Below, in pieces: positions 1-9,620 of a stretch of DNA of 32,231 nucleotides (the first letter of the stretch is position 1; the number at the start of each line of letters is the position of its first letter). The notes under the pieces are model-generated. The model was not told where the DNA came from. It did no database searches and saw only the letters and a program-made list of their open reading frames with translations. The position numbers and the translations under genes were made by a program. This DNA comes from CAYLUN01 sp964386865 (GTDB lineage Bacteria; Verrucomicrobiota; Kiritimatiellia; RFP12; UBA1067): positions 1 through 32,231 of the forward strand of contig CAYLUN010000066.1 of NCBI GenBank assembly GCA_964386865.1. Reading direction: 5' to 3'.

Positions 1-2483
1 GCGTCGCCGGCGAAGGCGTCCATGGCCGCCCAGAGGTACTGGGTGGTGCCGTTCGCCTTCAGAAGTTCGACGTAATAGGCGATGCGGTCGAACGTGCCGG
101 TAAAGCTACTCTGGTTAATGCGGTAGAAGTCGGCCGTGGCGTTGAAATTGCCCTTTTCGGGGATGTCGAGCGCATAGACCAGTTCGTAGCCGCTAGCGAG
201 CGAACCGACGTTCGCGGCGACTTCCGCCGGCACTCCGGCCGCGGCGACGGTCAGCGTGGTGCCGGCCGGTACAGGGTTGGCTGCGAGGTCGCGGACGCCG
301 CTGACGGAGAGCGTGAGCGTGGCCCCCGCAGGTTGCTCGGTCGTGGTCAGATAGACGATCTTCTTGTCCGAAGAGAGCGTCGCCCCCAGCACCTCCACGC
401 CGTAGTTCAGCGCGAAGCGGCTGCCGTCGATGGAGGAGGGCGCGAGCGTTTCGTCGAATGCGACCGTGACCAGCCGGCGCGTCATGCCGGCTTGCGCGGA
501 GAGCGGCTTCGGCGGGATCCGGTCGGCGGACGGGTCGCACAGCACCAGCACCTGGAGCGACTTGATGCTGTAGGCGCTCGCGGCGTTGGTGGTGGTAAAG
601 GTGTAGTCGGGTTGGGCGCCTTCACTGGCGGGCTGGTTGCCGATGCCGATTTCCAGCGAGGCGTTGGCGTTCCAGTGGTTGATCGCGAAGAGGACTTGCG
701 ACGCGCCGTAGTTGTGCACCTGCATGCAGGAGTAGGACCCGCTGAAGCTGCACTGGTCGCCGAAGTCGAAGGTGCTGGCGCTGGCGTTCGGGATACTCTT
801 CGCGTTAGGGTTGCTGTAATCGTAGGGCCAGAACTCCAGGTTGCCGGTCATGATGCCCGTGCCGGTCGTCACGCCCGGCACGTTACAGACGACGTTCATG
901 TTCGTGACGTAGCGCTGGTAAAGCGCCCCGGAAGGGAGCGTGGGTAGGCCCAGCTTGTCGGCCCGGTTGGTGAAGGTGTCCATGGAGACCCACAGGTACT
1001 TCAGCGCCCCGCCCGTCTTCTGGAGCTCAATATAGTAGGCGACGCGGCTGAAGGGGCCAACGAGCGCCGTGTTATTGGTCGAATAGGCCGGGGCGCTGGT
1101 CGCATAGTCAGCGGTGTTGGGCAGGTCGAGCGCGTAGACCAGCGTGTAGTTGGTGGATTCGGGGACGTGGAGCGCGTAGCCGCGGGGGATGTAGCCGTAG
1201 AACGAAAGGGTGCTGTCGGCCGCGATCACCAGGCCCTCTGGCACGGTCTCGTCAGTCACGTTGTTGACGGTGATGGTGTATTGGGTGCCCTCGCCCTGAA
1301 GGCTTGTCGTCAAGGTGACGGTCCGGTGGTCGCCGCTGAGCGCCGCGGCGGACACGCCGAGCCCACCGCTGAGGGCGTAGTTGGCGATGTTAGTCGCGGT
1401 CGCGGGGGACATCGCCTTGCTGAACACGACGCTTACGTGCAGGCTGTCGGTCGCGCCGGAGGCGCTCACAAGTGTCGGCGCACTGGCCGAGTCAAACGTC
1501 ACCTGGCTGTCGCCGGGAATGGCCAGCGCGCTCGGCGCGGTCTCGTCCTGGATGCCGTTCATCGTCACGGTGTACGTCGTCTGCGCGGCCTGCAGGGAGG
1601 TCGCCAGCGTGACGACACGATGGTTGGCGCTGAGGGAGGCCGAGCTGAAGGTCAGCCCGTTGTTGGCGGCGTAGTTGGCGAGGTTGGTGGCGGTGTCGGG
1701 CGAAACGGCTTTGTTGAAGCTGACCGTGGCCAGTTGGCGGTTGGTGCTGTTGCCGAGGCCGCGGATAGGGGCCGGCAGGTTGGCGACCACGTTGGTGCCG
1801 ATGATGTTGGTGATGGCCGGAAGCCAGGCGTTGGCCATCTTGGCGTAGCCGCCGGCGTTGGGATGGAGTCCGTCTCCCATATCCGTCAGTTCGAGATAGG
1901 CGTGCATGTCGAGGTAGGTCACATTGCGTCCGAGCGCAACCTGGTTCGAGACAACCTGCGGCACATAGGGGTTGAAGTAATTGGTGATCGCGGTGTAGCT
2001 GGTGCCGGTCCGCTTCATGAGCGAGGTGACGACGATCTTGGCGCTGGGCTGGCAGCGTGCGATGCGGTCGATGAGCGCCTCGAGCCGGACGTAGGCGTTG
2101 GTGAAGGCCGTGCCGCCGCCGGAGTCGTTGGTGCCGATGTGGAGCAGCACCACGTGCGGGTCTTCAATGGTCTCGAACCAGCCGTACATGTTCTCGTAGA
2201 GGCCGACGGACGGGTCGGAGATGCGCCACCCGCCGTGGCCCTCGTGGTTAATCTCAGGCAGGTCGGCAGAGGCGTTTCCAGTCACGCTTCCGATATAGTC
2301 GACATTGTATTCCGCGTTGGTCAGCATGTGGTAGAGCGGCGCGCGATAGCCGCCCAAGACCGGCGAGCCATAGGTGATCGAGTCGCCCAGCGGCATGATG
2401 CGTATGGGCGGGGGTAGCGCAACCGTTGACGAGGCGATAAGCAGACCGGCGAGAACAACACCCAGGGGCCGTGAGATAGACAT
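1..2483 (-). CDS. Secreted SGNH/GDSL hydrolase with Ig-like and repeated modules (3' end outside window)
   Basis: The reading frame is open from the ATG at 2483 to the window edge (827 codons), so the C-terminus is missing. Residues 1-23 form a signal peptide (MSISR, then a hydrophobic stretch). Residues ~27-225 are an SGNH hydrolase domain: block I PLGDSITYG with nucleophile Ser35, block III HIGTNDSGGG, and block V DGLHPN carrying the Asp/His pair. Two Big_5/SbsA-like Ig domains follow (FNKAVSPDTATNLANY and FSKAMSPATATNIANY), then one full copy and the start of a second copy of the ~210-residue module seen in the downstream paralogue (signatures FSRVAYY, FDFGD, CMQVHNYG). SGNH enzymes are mostly esterases, so an extracellular carbohydrate deacetylase is plausible; the substrate is unknown. 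A weak SD (GGAG) lies 6 nt before the ATG. Confidence 0.88.
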   Translation of the reverse strand, partial: MSISRPLGVVLAGLLIASSTVALPPPIRIMPLGDSITYGSPVLGGYRAPLYHMLTNAEYNVDYIGSVTGNASADLPEINHEGHGGWRISDPSVGLYENMYGWFETIEDPHVVLLHIGTNDSGGGTAFTNAYVRLEALIDRIARCQPSAKIVVTSLMKRTGTSYTAITNYFNPYVPQVVSNQVALGRNVTYLDMHAYLELTDMGDGLHPNAGGYAKMANAWLPAITNIIGTNVVANLPAPIRGLGNSTNRQLATVSFNKAVSPDTATNLANYAANNGLTFSSASLSANHRVVTLATSLQAAQTTYTVTMNGIQDETAPSALAIPGDSQVTFDSASAPTLVSASGATDSLHVSVVFSKAMSPATATNIANYALSGGLGVSAAALSGDHRTVTLTTSLQGEGTQYTITVNNVTDETVPEGLVIAADSTLSFYGYIPRGYALHVPESTNYTLVYALDLPNTADYATSAPAYSTNNTALVGPFSRVAYYIELQKTGGALKYLWVSMDTFTNRADKLGLPTLPSGALYQRYVTNMNVVCNVPGVTTGTGIMTGNLEFWPYDYSNPNAKSIPNASASTFDFGDQCSFSGSYSCMQVHNYGASQVLFAINHWNANASLEIGIGNQPASEGAQPDYTFTTTNAASAYSIKSLQVLVLCDPSADRIPPKPLSAQAGMTRRLVTVAFDETLAPSSIDGSRFALNYGVEVLGATLSSDKKIVYLTTTEQPAGATLTLSVSGVRDLAANPVPAGTTLTVAAAGVPAEVAANVGSLASGYELVYALDIPEKGNFNATADFYRINQSSFTGTFDRIAYYVELLKANGTTQYLWAAMDAFAGD

Positions 2484-2553
2484 GACCAACTCCGCTGTCA
2501 GGATGCGTTCCGCCCGCTTCGAGAATACATCTTAGTAAAAAAATGAAGGTGTG

Positions 2554-2582
2554 ATAATACTCAACACGAGCCGCGGCGACAA
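2554..2582 (-). promoter_or_regulatory. Candidate sigma-70-type promoter of the upstream SGNH hydrolase gene
   Basis: On the minus strand TTGTCG (2582-2577) is followed after 17 bp by TATTAT (2559-2554), five of six matches to the -10 consensus. It lies in the A/T-rich part of the gap between the two paralogues and predicts a leader of about 60-65 nt. No transcript data support it. Confidence 0.42.
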
Positions 2583-2618
2583 GCTAAATGCCTGCTTGTG
2601 TCGGGGGGCGCGACTATC

Positions 2619-2668
2619 GGCGCCGGGCCACCGCAGCAACCGGCGCCACGGCGCATTAACTGCGCCGT
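2619..2668 (-). terminator. Two adjacent hairpins just downstream of the large SGNH hydrolase stop
   Basis: Directly after the stop codon at 2676 the minus strand holds two perfect inverted repeats back to back: an 8-bp stem with a 5-nt loop (2648-2655 with 2661-2668) and an 8-bp GC stem with a 13-nt loop (2619-2626 with 2640-2647). Neither is followed by a T-run, so this is not a classical intrinsic terminator. It may still stop transcription or protect the mRNA end. The rest of 2484-2675 contains only the candidate promoter of the next gene. Confidence 0.4.
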
Positions 2669-2675
2669 CCCTCTT

Positions 2676-5600
2676 CTACTCCAAGCGTAGCACCGTGCCG
2701 AGCGGGTAGACGGTCAGCGTCGCGCTTTGGCTGACCGTATAGCGCGTGCCGTCTCCGAAGGCTAGAACGTCATAGACTCCGCCGTCGCCGAGGTCGGCGG
2801 GGTCGAAGGCGAGGCTGGACGTCGTTGCGCCGTCGATCGGTAGCCCGTTCCTGCGCCACTGGTAGCGCGTTGCAGCTGGCGCGTAGACGGTGAACCGTGC
2901 GCTCGTGCCGCTCAGGATCGCCTGCGAGCGCGGGTGATCCCAGATCGCGGGCTGCGCGCCCGTCTCCGCCGTGGCGACCGGCGCCCCGAACCTAGCGAGC
3001 ACGTAAATGTTCTTGTTGGAGAACGTGTTTGCGTTGTAGTTAAAGGTCCAGTCCGGATCCTGCGTGCCGTCGGGCTGTTTGAAGACGGTATTGTTGCCGA
3101 GGCCGAGGCTGGGCGTGCGGTTGTTTGCGCCGAAGCTGCACATCGAGAGGATCGTGTGGCTCTGCAGATAGTTGTGAACCTGCATGGAGCCGTGTCCGGC
3201 CGACGTCGCGTTCGCGCTGCCGTCGCCGAAGTCGAAGACGTTTGTCCCGTTCAGCTTGCTGAACGCGTTCGGGATGTTGAGTGTGTTGTCCTGGCCGTAG
3301 TTGCTGGGCCAGAACTCGATGTTGCCGGAGGCGATGCCCACGCCGGTGGTGACCGTCACGTTCGCGACGTTCTCCGAGGCGTAGACGTTCATGTTGCTGA
3401 CGTACCGCTGCCACATCGTGGCGCGGTCGGCCGTCGGCACGCCGATCTTCGAAACGTCGTGCGTGAAGCCGTCCATCGAGACGTAGGCCCACTGGTAGAC
3501 GTTGTTGGTGCCGCGCAGCTCCATGCAGTAAGCGACGCGGTCGATGGCCTGGGTGCGAGCGAAGAGGGTGGTGTCGAGCGCGTAGCTGGCGCCGTACTGG
3601 TAGTTTACGGTGTTGCCGACGGCGAGTTGCTGGACTAGCTCGTAGTCTGCCGACTCCGGGACGCCGCTCAGGACCGAAGGCAGGGCGGCGGCCGGGGCCG
3701 TGAATGCAGCGCGCGAGTACAGGGGGAGCGCGTTCGCGGACGGGGAGGCGTCGCGGACATGGCTGATCGTCAGGGTGTAGTCCAGTCCAGCCGTCATCGT
3801 CGTGGTGTCGAGCAGGATCACTTTCTTGTTGGCGAGCAAGGTCGCGCCGGTCACCGTGACACCGTTGTTGATCGTGAAGTAGGAGGCTGTGGCGGCGTCC
3901 GCCGCAAGGGCCTCGCTGAACACGACGGAAACCTTGCTGAGCGTGCGCGAGGCGGAGGCGCTGACCACCCACGGGCGAACGGCGTCGCGCTTGACGCCCG
4001 GCAGAACGAAGACGTGCAGGCGGCGGTAGTCGTACTGGTCGGCGTTATCGCGGAACGTCCAGTCGGGTTCGCCGGCAGGGCTCTTGCCGATGCCGACGCA
4101 AAGTTTGGCGCTCAGGTTGTTGAAATTGTTGATCGCGAACACGGGCTGCAGGGCGCCGTAGTTGTGAACCTGCATGGAGCCGTAGCCGTTGCCGGTGTTG
4201 CCGCCGCCGTCGCCGAAGTCGAAGGCGGTCGTGCTGGCGCCGGGAATGGCAGAGTCGTTGCCGCCGCCGTAGTTGGAGGGCCAGAACTCGATGTTGCCGC
4301 CGGCGAGGCTGGTGCCGTTCGAGACGCCAGCGACGTTGGAGAAGACGTCGAGGTCGTTCACGGTCTGCCGGAAATGGGTGCCGTTGGTGGGCACCGCGAG
4401 CCTGCGCGCGTCGGTGGTGAAGGCGTCCATCGAGGTCCAGACGAACTGCGTGCTCGTCGAGCCGGTCGGCACCAGCGCGAGGTAGTAGCCGACGCGCGAG
4501 AAGGTGCTCGGCAGAGAACCGTTGGTGTAGTTGTTGGCGAGGTAGTAGCTGGGCGAACTGCTCCAGAAGTTGCCTTGGACCGGCAGGTCGACGGTGTAGG
4601 CGAGCTGGTAGCCTTCGGCCAGCGGCACGTCGGCGGCGACCTCGGGCGGCAGCGCGGGCGTGGCTGTCGGGCGGACCAGCACGTGCAGGAGCCGCCGCGT
4701 GAAGGTGCCGGCGTTGTACGTGAACGTCCAGTCCGGGTCGCTGACTGCGCCGGGGCGGCTGCCGATGCCGAGCCCGATCACATTGTTGTCGGTGCCGAAG
4801 TGGTTGACGGCGAAGACGGTCTGCGTGGCGAGGTAGTTGTGCACCTGCATGCAGCCGTGGCCCGCGCCGGTGTTGGCGCCGCGGTCATCGCCGAAGTCAC
4901 AGGCTGCGGCGCTCGCGCCGGGAATGCCCTTGGCGTTGCCGGCGGCGTAGTTGCTGGCCCAGAACTCGACGTTGCCCGCCGCGTAATCGGTGCCGTTGCT
5001 GACGCCGGCGACGTTGGACTTCACCACGAGGTTACTGACGTACTGCTGGAAGACGGCGCCCGTGGCGTTGACGGGCAGCCCGATCTTCGAGGCGTCTGAG
5101 GTGAAGGCGTCCATCGACGTCCAGACGTATTGGGCGGAGCCGGACGGGGTCTTGGTCTCGAGGTAGTAGGCGATGCGGTCGTACTTGTAGGGCAGGTTAC
5201 TCTGGTTGTAGAGGTAGAAATCAGGGTTGCTGTTGAAGGTTGCGACAACCGGGATTTCAAGGGTGTAGACGAGCTGGTAGCCGTCGGCGAGCTGGCCGGC
5301 GTTCGTGCCGACGTTGGAGACGATCTCGGGCGGCAGCGCCGGGGCCGAGACCGCGACGGTCGTGCCGGCGGGCACAGCGTTGGCGTTGGGCGAGGTGTCG
5401 CGGACATTCCGGATCGACAGCGTGAGCGTGGTGCTGGCCGGCAGGCGCGTCGTGAGCAGGTCGACCGTGCGCTGGTCGGCGCGCAGCGTGGCGCGGAGCA
5501 CGGAAACGCCGCTGTCGAGCGCGAAGCCGGAGGGAGTGACGGTGGTGCTGGCGAGCGGCTCGTCGAACGTGACGACGATCAGGTCGCGGGCGATACCGGC

Positions 5601-7271
5601 GACGGCCGAAAGCACGGCCGGCGGCGTCGTATCACCGGTGTTGCGCTTGACCAGCACCTGGAGCGTCTTGACGGAGTAGGCCGTGCCGTTGTTGGAGAAG
5701 GTCCAGTCCGGGTTGTCCGCCGGATTGTTGCCGATACCGATCTCAAGCGGCCCGCCGGTGTTCCAGTGGTTGAGGGCGAAGAGCGTCTGCGCCGCCCCGT
5801 AGTTGTGTACCTGCATGGAGCCGTAGTCGCTGCTAAAATCGCACCGGTCGCCGAAGTCGAACGTTCCTTCGCTGGCGCCGGGAACCCCTTTGCCATTCAC
5901 GTTGGCGTAGTTGAACGGCCAGAACTCGATGTTGCCGGTGGCGATGCCGGTGCCCGTGACGACGCCGGGCACGTTGCAAAAAACGTTCATGTTGGCTACG
6001 TAGCGCTGAAAGACCGCGTCTGCTGCGAGGGTCGGGATGCCGAGCTTGTCGGCGCGGTTGGTGAAGGCGTCCATCGAGACCCACACATATTGCAGGTTCT
6101 CGCCGGCCTTCTGAAGCTCGAGGTAGTAGGCGACTCGGCTGAACGAGCCGATGTAAGGGGCGTTAGTCACGGAGTAGGCGACGCCCGCGCTCGCGAAGCT
6201 CGGGAAGGAGGGCAGGTCGACGGAGTAGACGAGCGTGTAATCGGACGCCTCGGTCACGAAGTTGGTGTACCCGCGCGGGGAGGGGGATACAAAGGCGACC
6301 GTGCTGTTAGCGGCCACAGCCAGCGGGGTCGGGCTGGAGAGGTCAGTGACGTTGTTGACCGTCAGCGTGTAGGTGGCGCTCGCGGTCTGTGGGCTCGTCG
6401 TGAAGGTGACGGTTCGCTGGTCGGTGCTGAGCGCGGCGGCGGAAAGGCTCAGGTCGCCATCCGCCGCGTAGTTCGCGAGGTTGGTGGCTGAGCCGGGGTC
6501 GACCGGCTTACTGAAGGTCAGGGAGGCGTGGGTACGGTCGTAGTTGCCGGCGGCGCGGGCGAGGCCGGGGGGCAGGGTGTCGCCGACGGGCGTAACCACG
6601 TTGGTGATCGCGGGCAGCCAGGCGGCGGCCATCTTGACGTAGCCCGTGGAGTTCGGGTGCAGGTTGTCGTACATGTCGGCCAGCTCGAGGTGAGCGTGCA
6701 TATCAAGGAAGGTAACGCGGCGTCCGAGAGCCTGCTGTCCGGCCACCTTGCCGGGAACGAACGGGTTAAAATAGTTCGTGATATTGGTGTAGTTGGGCGG
6801 GAGCCGCTTCATCAGGGTGGTCACGACGATGTGCGCGTACGGGCGCTTGGCAGCTATCTTGGTCACGAGCGCGTCGAGCTGGTCGATACGGTTGGCGAAG
6901 TCACCCGCGCCGGAGTCGTTGGTGCCGATGTGGAGCAGGATCAAGTCAGGGTCGCTGACAGAGTCCAGGAAGCCGATGACGCTGTCGTCGATCTGACCGA
7001 TCGTCCAGCCTCCATGGCCTTGGTGGTCGGGGTCGAGCCCCGCCGCGCTGTTCCCGGTTTGTGTGCCCACGAAATCGACCGTGTAACCGGCGTTGGTGAG
7101 GGCCGCGTAGAGGGGCAGGCGGTAGCCGCCGGGCGTGCTGGAGCCGTAGGTGATGGAATCGCCGAGCGGCATAATCCGTATCGGTGGTGTCTGCGCGCTC
7201 ACGGTGAGCGCGAAAAGCCCGACGACGGCGGCGGTACTGAGGTGAACGGTGAGACGCGACTTCCTGTTCAT
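2676..7271 (-). CDS. Giant secreted SGNH/GDSL hydrolase with four tandem ~210-residue modules
   Basis: 1531 residues. Signal peptide at 1-26 (MNRKSR, hydrophobic core, VSAQ). SGNH hydrolase at ~30-230 with PLGDSITYGS (Ser39), HIGTNDSGAG and the LHPNSTGY block. A Big_5-like Ig domain (FSKPVDPGSATNLANY) follows. Four copies of an unnamed module lie at about 335-545, 650-868, 880-1093 and 1203-1428, each with RVAYY/RVGYY or close variants, SMDAFT/SMDGFT, a glycine-rich FDFGD/CDFGD, MQVHNY and PDWTF. Further Ig-like linkers (VTFDEPLA, VVFSEALA) separate some copies, and a C-terminal Ig domain occupies ~1440-1531 (YQWRRNGLPI). It looks extracellular, a catalytic head on a string of binding or spacer domains. 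A strong SD (AAAGGAG) precedes the ATG. It is a paralogue of the neighbouring gene; the substrate cannot be told. Confidence 0.9.
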   Translation of the reverse strand: MNRKSRLTVHLSTAAVVGLFALTVSAQTPPIRIMPLGDSITYGSSTPGGYRLPLYAALTNAGYTVDFVGTQTGNSAAGLDPDHQGHGGWTIGQIDDSVIGFLDSVSDPDLILLHIGTNDSGAGDFANRIDQLDALVTKIAAKRPYAHIVVTTLMKRLPPNYTNITNYFNPFVPGKVAGQQALGRRVTFLDMHAHLELADMYDNLHPNSTGYVKMAAAWLPAITNVVTPVGDTLPPGLARAAGNYDRTHASLTFSKPVDPGSATNLANYAADGDLSLSAAALSTDQRTVTFTTSPQTASATYTLTVNNVTDLSSPTPLAVAANSTVAFVSPSPRGYTNFVTEASDYTLVYSVDLPSFPSFASAGVAYSVTNAPYIGSFSRVAYYLELQKAGENLQYVWVSMDAFTNRADKLGIPTLAADAVFQRYVANMNVFCNVPGVVTGTGIATGNIEFWPFNYANVNGKGVPGASEGTFDFGDRCDFSSDYGSMQVHNYGAAQTLFALNHWNTGGPLEIGIGNNPADNPDWTFSNNGTAYSVKTLQVLVKRNTGDTTPPAVLSAVAGIARDLIVVTFDEPLASTTVTPSGFALDSGVSVLRATLRADQRTVDLLTTRLPASTTLTLSIRNVRDTSPNANAVPAGTTVAVSAPALPPEIVSNVGTNAGQLADGYQLVYTLEIPVVATFNSNPDFYLYNQSNLPYKYDRIAYYLETKTPSGSAQYVWTSMDAFTSDASKIGLPVNATGAVFQQYVSNLVVKSNVAGVSNGTDYAAGNVEFWASNYAAGNAKGIPGASAAACDFGDDRGANTGAGHGCMQVHNYLATQTVFAVNHFGTDNNVIGLGIGSRPGAVSDPDWTFTYNAGTFTRRLLHVLVRPTATPALPPEVAADVPLAEGYQLAYTVDLPVQGNFWSSSPSYYLANNYTNGSLPSTFSRVGYYLALVPTGSTSTQFVWTSMDAFTTDARRLAVPTNGTHFRQTVNDLDVFSNVAGVSNGTSLAGGNIEFWPSNYGGGNDSAIPGASTTAFDFGDGGGNTGNGYGSMQVHNYGALQPVFAINNFNNLSAKLCVGIGKSPAGEPDWTFRDNADQYDYRRLHVFVLPGVKRDAVRPWVVSASASRTLSKVSVVFSEALAADAATASYFTINNGVTVTGATLLANKKVILLDTTTMTAGLDYTLTISHVRDASPSANALPLYSRAAFTAPAAALPSVLSGVPESADYELVQQLAVGNTVNYQYGASYALDTTLFARTQAIDRVAYCMELRGTNNVYQWAYVSMDGFTHDVSKIGVPTADRATMWQRYVSNMNVYASENVANVTVTTGVGIASGNIEFWPSNYGQDNTLNIPNAFSKLNGTNVFDFGDGSANATSAGHGSMQVHNYLQSHTILSMCSFGANNRTPSLGLGNNTVFKQPDGTQDPDWTFNYNANTFSNKNIYVLARFGAPVATAETGAQPAIWDHPRSQAILSGTSARFTVYAPAATRYQWRRNGLPIDGATTSSLAFDPADLGDGGVYDVLAFGDGTRYTVSQSATLTVYPLGTVLRLE
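2988..6270 (-). repeat. Four intragenic copies of a ~210-codon module
   Basis: Approximate spans within the large hydrolase gene are 6270-5637, 5325-4668, 4632-3993 and 3665-2988; a further copy and a half lie in the upstream paralogue (about 1190-545 and 225-1). The most constant bases encode MQVHNY, around 5800, 4840, 4165 and 3175 here and around 715 in the paralogue. The copies are diverged at DNA level, so this is an old duplication rather than a recent tandem array. Confidence 0.75.
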
Positions 7272-7335
7272 TTGAGGCGCACTCCTTTCAGCACGACAAG
7301 CACGTTTAGATCAGGGAGAAACCGATACCAAATTT

Positions 7336-7364
7336 AGTATCAGTCTAATTTTAGGTTCGGTCAA
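7336..7364 (-). promoter_or_regulatory. Candidate promoter of the large SGNH hydrolase gene
   Basis: TTGACC (7364-7359), a 17-bp spacer and GATACT (7341-7336) on the minus strand, inside an A/T-rich island unlike the flanking DNA. The leader to the ATG at 7271 would be about 57 nt and carries the strong SD. The flanking GATAC...GTATC inverted repeat (7324-7341) overlaps the -10 and could be an operator; that is inference. Confidence 0.48.
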
Positions 7365-7399
7365 TAGCAAGGACAAAGGTAATCGGTTGGTCGCGTCGG

Positions 7400-7485
7400 G
7401 TGTCAGAAAAGCGACAGCGGCTTTAAGCCGCGCATGTTACACGGGCGAGGGCACCCGTGCTCCCGGTGATGTCACGCTCTGACAC
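7400..7485. repeat. Nested palindromic element (three-way-junction fold)
   Basis: A perfect 8-bp inverted repeat (7400-7407 with 7478-7485) encloses two further perfect hairpins: 7417-7431 (GCGGCTT-T-AAGCCGC) and 7440-7445 with 7454-7459 (CACGGG/CCCGTG). A small GTGA/TCAC palindrome lies at 7466-7475, and another hairpin (CCGCA/TGCGG) follows at 7491-7506. It sits between two divergent candidate promoters and encodes no protein. It lacks a T-arm consensus and a 7-nt anticodon loop, so it is not a tRNA. The best guess is a dispersed REP/MITE-like palindromic repeat; a small structured RNA is the alternative. No second copy exists in this window. Confidence 0.5.
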
Positions 7486-7527
7486 ACACACCGCAGGGCC
7501 TTGCGGAGACGCCTGGCCACTACAGAC

Positions 7528-7556
7528 TTGTTGGCGGGCGGCGGAGGCGGTAGACT
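7528..7556 (+). promoter_or_regulatory. Candidate leaderless promoter of the DUF493-ABC-nadD-rsfS unit
   Basis: TTGTTG (7528-7533), a 17-bp spacer and TAGACT (7551-7556). The -10 box ends 7 nt before the ATG at 7564, so transcription would start at or next to the start codon. The 7 nt between contain no Shine-Dalgarno. Confidence 0.45.
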
Positions 7557-7563
7557 GTAGGGC

Positions 7564-7857
7564 ATGAAAGCAGCAGAGGCGCAGTGCCACGGGGGGCGGG
7601 AGGCGGCCGGCGAGAAGGTGTATCCCGCTGAGTTCCACTTCAGGATCATCGTCGAGGCGCAGGTCTCGAGCGACGAGGCGCTGCGCGGCGCGATCGCGGC
7701 GTATCGTGTCACGACCCCCCTGGCCCCTTCGCGCGTGTCGTCGGGCGCCGACCGCTACAAGTCGTACAGCGTCTCGATCGAGCTGCGGAGCCGTTCGGAG
7801 ATGGTCGCGTTCGACGAGGGGGTCAGGCGTGTGCCTGGCGTTCGGATGATCATATAG
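7564..7857 (+). CDS. DUF493 (YbeD-like) family small protein
   Basis: 97 residues. The core YPAEFHFRIIVEA near residue 20 and the C-terminal YKSYSVSIELRSRSEMVAF...VPGVRMII match the alpha/beta ACT-like fold of the DUF493/YbeD family, in which a C-terminal strand ending in a VRM(I/V)(I/L)-type sequence is typical. The biochemical role of the family is not established, though E. coli YbeD lies near lipoate genes. It is first in a plus-strand unit with the ABC ATPase 7 nt downstream, nadD and rsfS. The ATG is preceded by a -10-like box and no SD, so it may be leaderless. Confidence 0.85.
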   Translation: MKAAEAQCHGGREAAGEKVYPAEFHFRIIVEAQVSSDEALRGAIAAYRVTTPLAPSRVSSGADRYKSYSVSIELRSRSEMVAFDEGVRRVPGVRMII

Positions 7858-7864
7858 GAGCGTG

Positions 7865-8994
<1,130 letters not shown>

Positions 8995-8998
<4 letters not shown>

Positions 8999-9603
8999 GC
9001 AGCATCGGCATTTTCGGAGGCTCTTTCAACCCGATTCACCTGGGGCACCTGCTTGCCGGGCGTGCCGCGGCGGAAGCGTTCGGGCTCGACCGGATCCTGC
9101 TGCTCCCGTGCAGCGTGTCTCCGTTTAAGCGGGAGGCCAAAGATCTTGCGTCGGGGGAGGACCGCATGGAGATGATACGCTTGAGCGTGGCGGGCGATCC
9201 GCTGTACGAGCCGTGCGGGCTCGACCTTGAGCGCGGGGGCGTGTCTTACGCAGTGGAGACGGTGCGGGCGCTGCGCGCGAAGTTTCCGAACGACCGGCTC
9301 TCGTTCATCGTGGGCATGGACTCGCTGCGCGAGCTGAGCCATTGGCACAAGGTCGACGAGATGCTCGCGCTGTGCGAGGTGATCACGCTTTGCCGGCCCG
9401 GGGTTGACACGCCGGCTGGAGAAAGCGATTTGGCTTTTCCTGACGCGGTGCGCCGGAGGCTTCTGGCGAACGTGGTGCGGGGCCGACTCTGCGATATTTC
9501 CGCATCCGAGGTTAGGAGAAGAATTGCGGAAGGCAAGCCGATCCGGTATCTTGTTCGTTCTGCCGTCGAGGCCTATATCCGGGCCCGGAGGCTCTATGTC
9601 TAA
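8995..9603 (+). CDS. nadD: Nicotinate-nucleotide adenylyltransferase
   Basis: 202 residues, the normal family length. It transfers AMP from ATP to nicotinate mononucleotide, the penultimate step of NAD synthesis. Visible motifs are the nucleotidyltransferase GIFGGSFNPIHLGH (residues 5-18), FIVGMDSLRELSHWHK mid-protein, and the C-terminal ISASEVRRRIAEGKPIRYLV, equivalent to the ISST.IR signature. The start overlaps the ABC ATPase stop by 4 nt. A longer upstream frame is open but the GSFNP motif fixes the start here. It is followed by rsfS, a common bacterial pairing. Confidence 0.96.
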
Positions 9604-9606
9604 CGG

Positions 9607-9612
9607 AAGGAG
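9607..9612 (+). promoter_or_regulatory. Shine-Dalgarno placing the rsfS start at ATT 9621
   Basis: AAGGAG, six bases of the consensus, lies just after the nadD stop and 8 nt before ATT at 9621. No ATG, GTG, TTG or CTG in the rsfS frame falls at a usable distance; the next possible starts are CTG 9654 and TTG 9660, about 40-50 nt away. Confidence 0.65.
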
Positions 9613-9620
9613 CAACAAAC

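Noticed and set aside
3759..6491. Long plus-strand frames opposite the large SGNH hydrolase
   Set aside because: Low-complexity Val/Gly/Arg translations that mirror the repeated modules; the minus-strand protein has a signal peptide, SGNH motifs and repeats.
7400..7485. Possible tRNA from the cloverleaf-like set of stems
   Set aside because: No 7-nt anticodon loop, no GTTCRA T-loop and no discriminator/CCA arrangement.
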